Shown: positions 5,786 through 6,078 of the stretch, piece after piece
How positions within the stretch are numbered: position 1 is the first letter of the stretch
Layout: each line of letters opens with the position of its first letter
Assembly (NCBI GenBank): GCA_030452365.1
Contig: JAKDMK010000161.1
Coordinates: 1 to 6,078, forward strand
DNA length: 6,078 nt
Source of the DNA: Nitrococcus sp.
GTDB taxonomy: Bacteria > Pseudomonadota > Gammaproteobacteria > Nitrococcales > Nitrococcaceae
Direction of reading: 5' to 3'
Position numbers and translations under genes: made by a program
Notes under the pieces: generated by a model
The model's database searches: none
Told to the model about the DNA's origin: nothing
The model's input: the letters and a program-made list of their open reading frames with translations, nothing else

Positions 5786-6078
5786 CTACCGTAGCCGATG
5801 AGTGTGTCTCCGCCGCCGGGCGGCGCTTGCACAGATGGCACCAGCGGCGAGTGCAGCACCGGCAAGCGCAACCCAGCCGCGGTGCGTCGTCGCCCAAAGC
5901 TGAACGCTGTGCTCGTAGGCTTCAGCGCTGAAGCGCCCGCGTGCGCCATGATCGCCGACAGCCGGTTGCCAGAGGTTGCACGGATGACCGGGATTGGCGG
6001 GTTCAGCGGTTTGCTGCCCACTAACGGCGCTGCGGGCCATATAGCGGTCGAGCAGCCCCGGTGCAAACTTATTCGCCC
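5786..6078 (-). CDS. C-terminal part of a probable short-chain dehydrogenase (SDR) with membrane anchor
   Basis: The minus-strand frame is open to the window edge, and its last 96 residues are visible before a TAG at 5786-5788. The start lies beyond 6078. The block ANKFAPGLLDRYMA, then SGQQTAEP, then CNLWQPAVGDHGARGRFSAE matches, from memory, the conserved C-terminal tail of a group of bacterial SDR-family oxidoreductases (APGLLD, QQT and GDHGAHGRF-like motifs). The Rossmann glycine motif and the catalytic Tyr-x-x-x-Lys would lie upstream and cannot be checked. The protein ends in a hydrophobic helix (about visible residues 68-84, WVALAGAALAAGAICAS) followed by AARRRRHTHRLR, so it is probably held in the membrane by its C-terminus with the basic end in the cytoplasm. 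Substrate and pathway are unknown. The gene converges on the exchanger gene. The coding frame is firmer than the family name. Confidence 0.62.
   Translation of the reverse strand, partial: ANKFAPGLLDRYMARSAVSGQQTAEPANPGHPCNLWQPAVGDHGARGRFSAEAYEHSVQLWATTHRGWVALAGAALAAGAICASAARRRRHTHRLR

Noticed and set aside
5764..6066. 100-codon minus-strand ORF overlapping the dehydrogenase tail in another frame
   Set aside because: The frame ending at 5786 has recognisable SDR-like motifs and a membrane helix; this frame is Pro/Ser/Ala-rich without motifs.

Overview
The window looks like chromosomal DNA from a GC-rich proteobacterium, probably a gammaproteobacterium. This rests on an FmdB-family zinc-ribbon gene directly upstream of aspS, a Pseudomonas-like aspartyl-tRNA synthetase, GC-rich third codon positions, and palindromic extragenic repeats of a proteobacterial style. 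No phage, transposase, CRISPR, rRNA or tRNA signature was seen, and the lineage cannot be fixed more closely.

Layout. (1) Positions 1-1225 hold the 3' part of a stand-alone C39-family cysteine peptidase gene. Four bases later comes a gene for an exported 214-residue protein of unknown function. That protein has a Sec-type signal peptide and, 30 residues further on, a near-perfect double-glycine leader motif, the classical cleavage signal of C39 peptidases. This protease/substrate-like pair is the most interesting part of the window. It ends at a plausible hairpin terminator. (2) Positions 1226-1539 hold that hairpin, a doubtful 53-codon ORF and a weak promoter-like site. (3) Positions 1540-3884 hold the zinc-ribbon gene, whose product has a long repetitive Ser-Glu-Gly-Lys tail, and then aspS. 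The synthetase carries the His and Gly signature of non-discriminating AspRS, so the organism may make Asn-tRNA by transamidation. (4) A 243-base gap precedes a GTG-started gene for a 12-helix CaCA-superfamily cation exchanger (4128-5477). (5) Positions 5478-5785 separate this from a convergent gene and are packed with inverted repeats: two composite palindromic elements and two terminator-like stem-loops. (6) Positions 5786-6078 on the minus strand hold the 3' end of a gene read as a short-chain dehydrogenase with a C-terminal membrane anchor.

How the genes relate. The peptidase and exported protein form a probable operon and a probable enzyme-substrate pair. The zinc-ribbon and aspS genes are a familiar neighbourhood rather than a known pathway. 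The exchanger and dehydrogenase appear to be independent units facing each other across a repeat-rich spacer.
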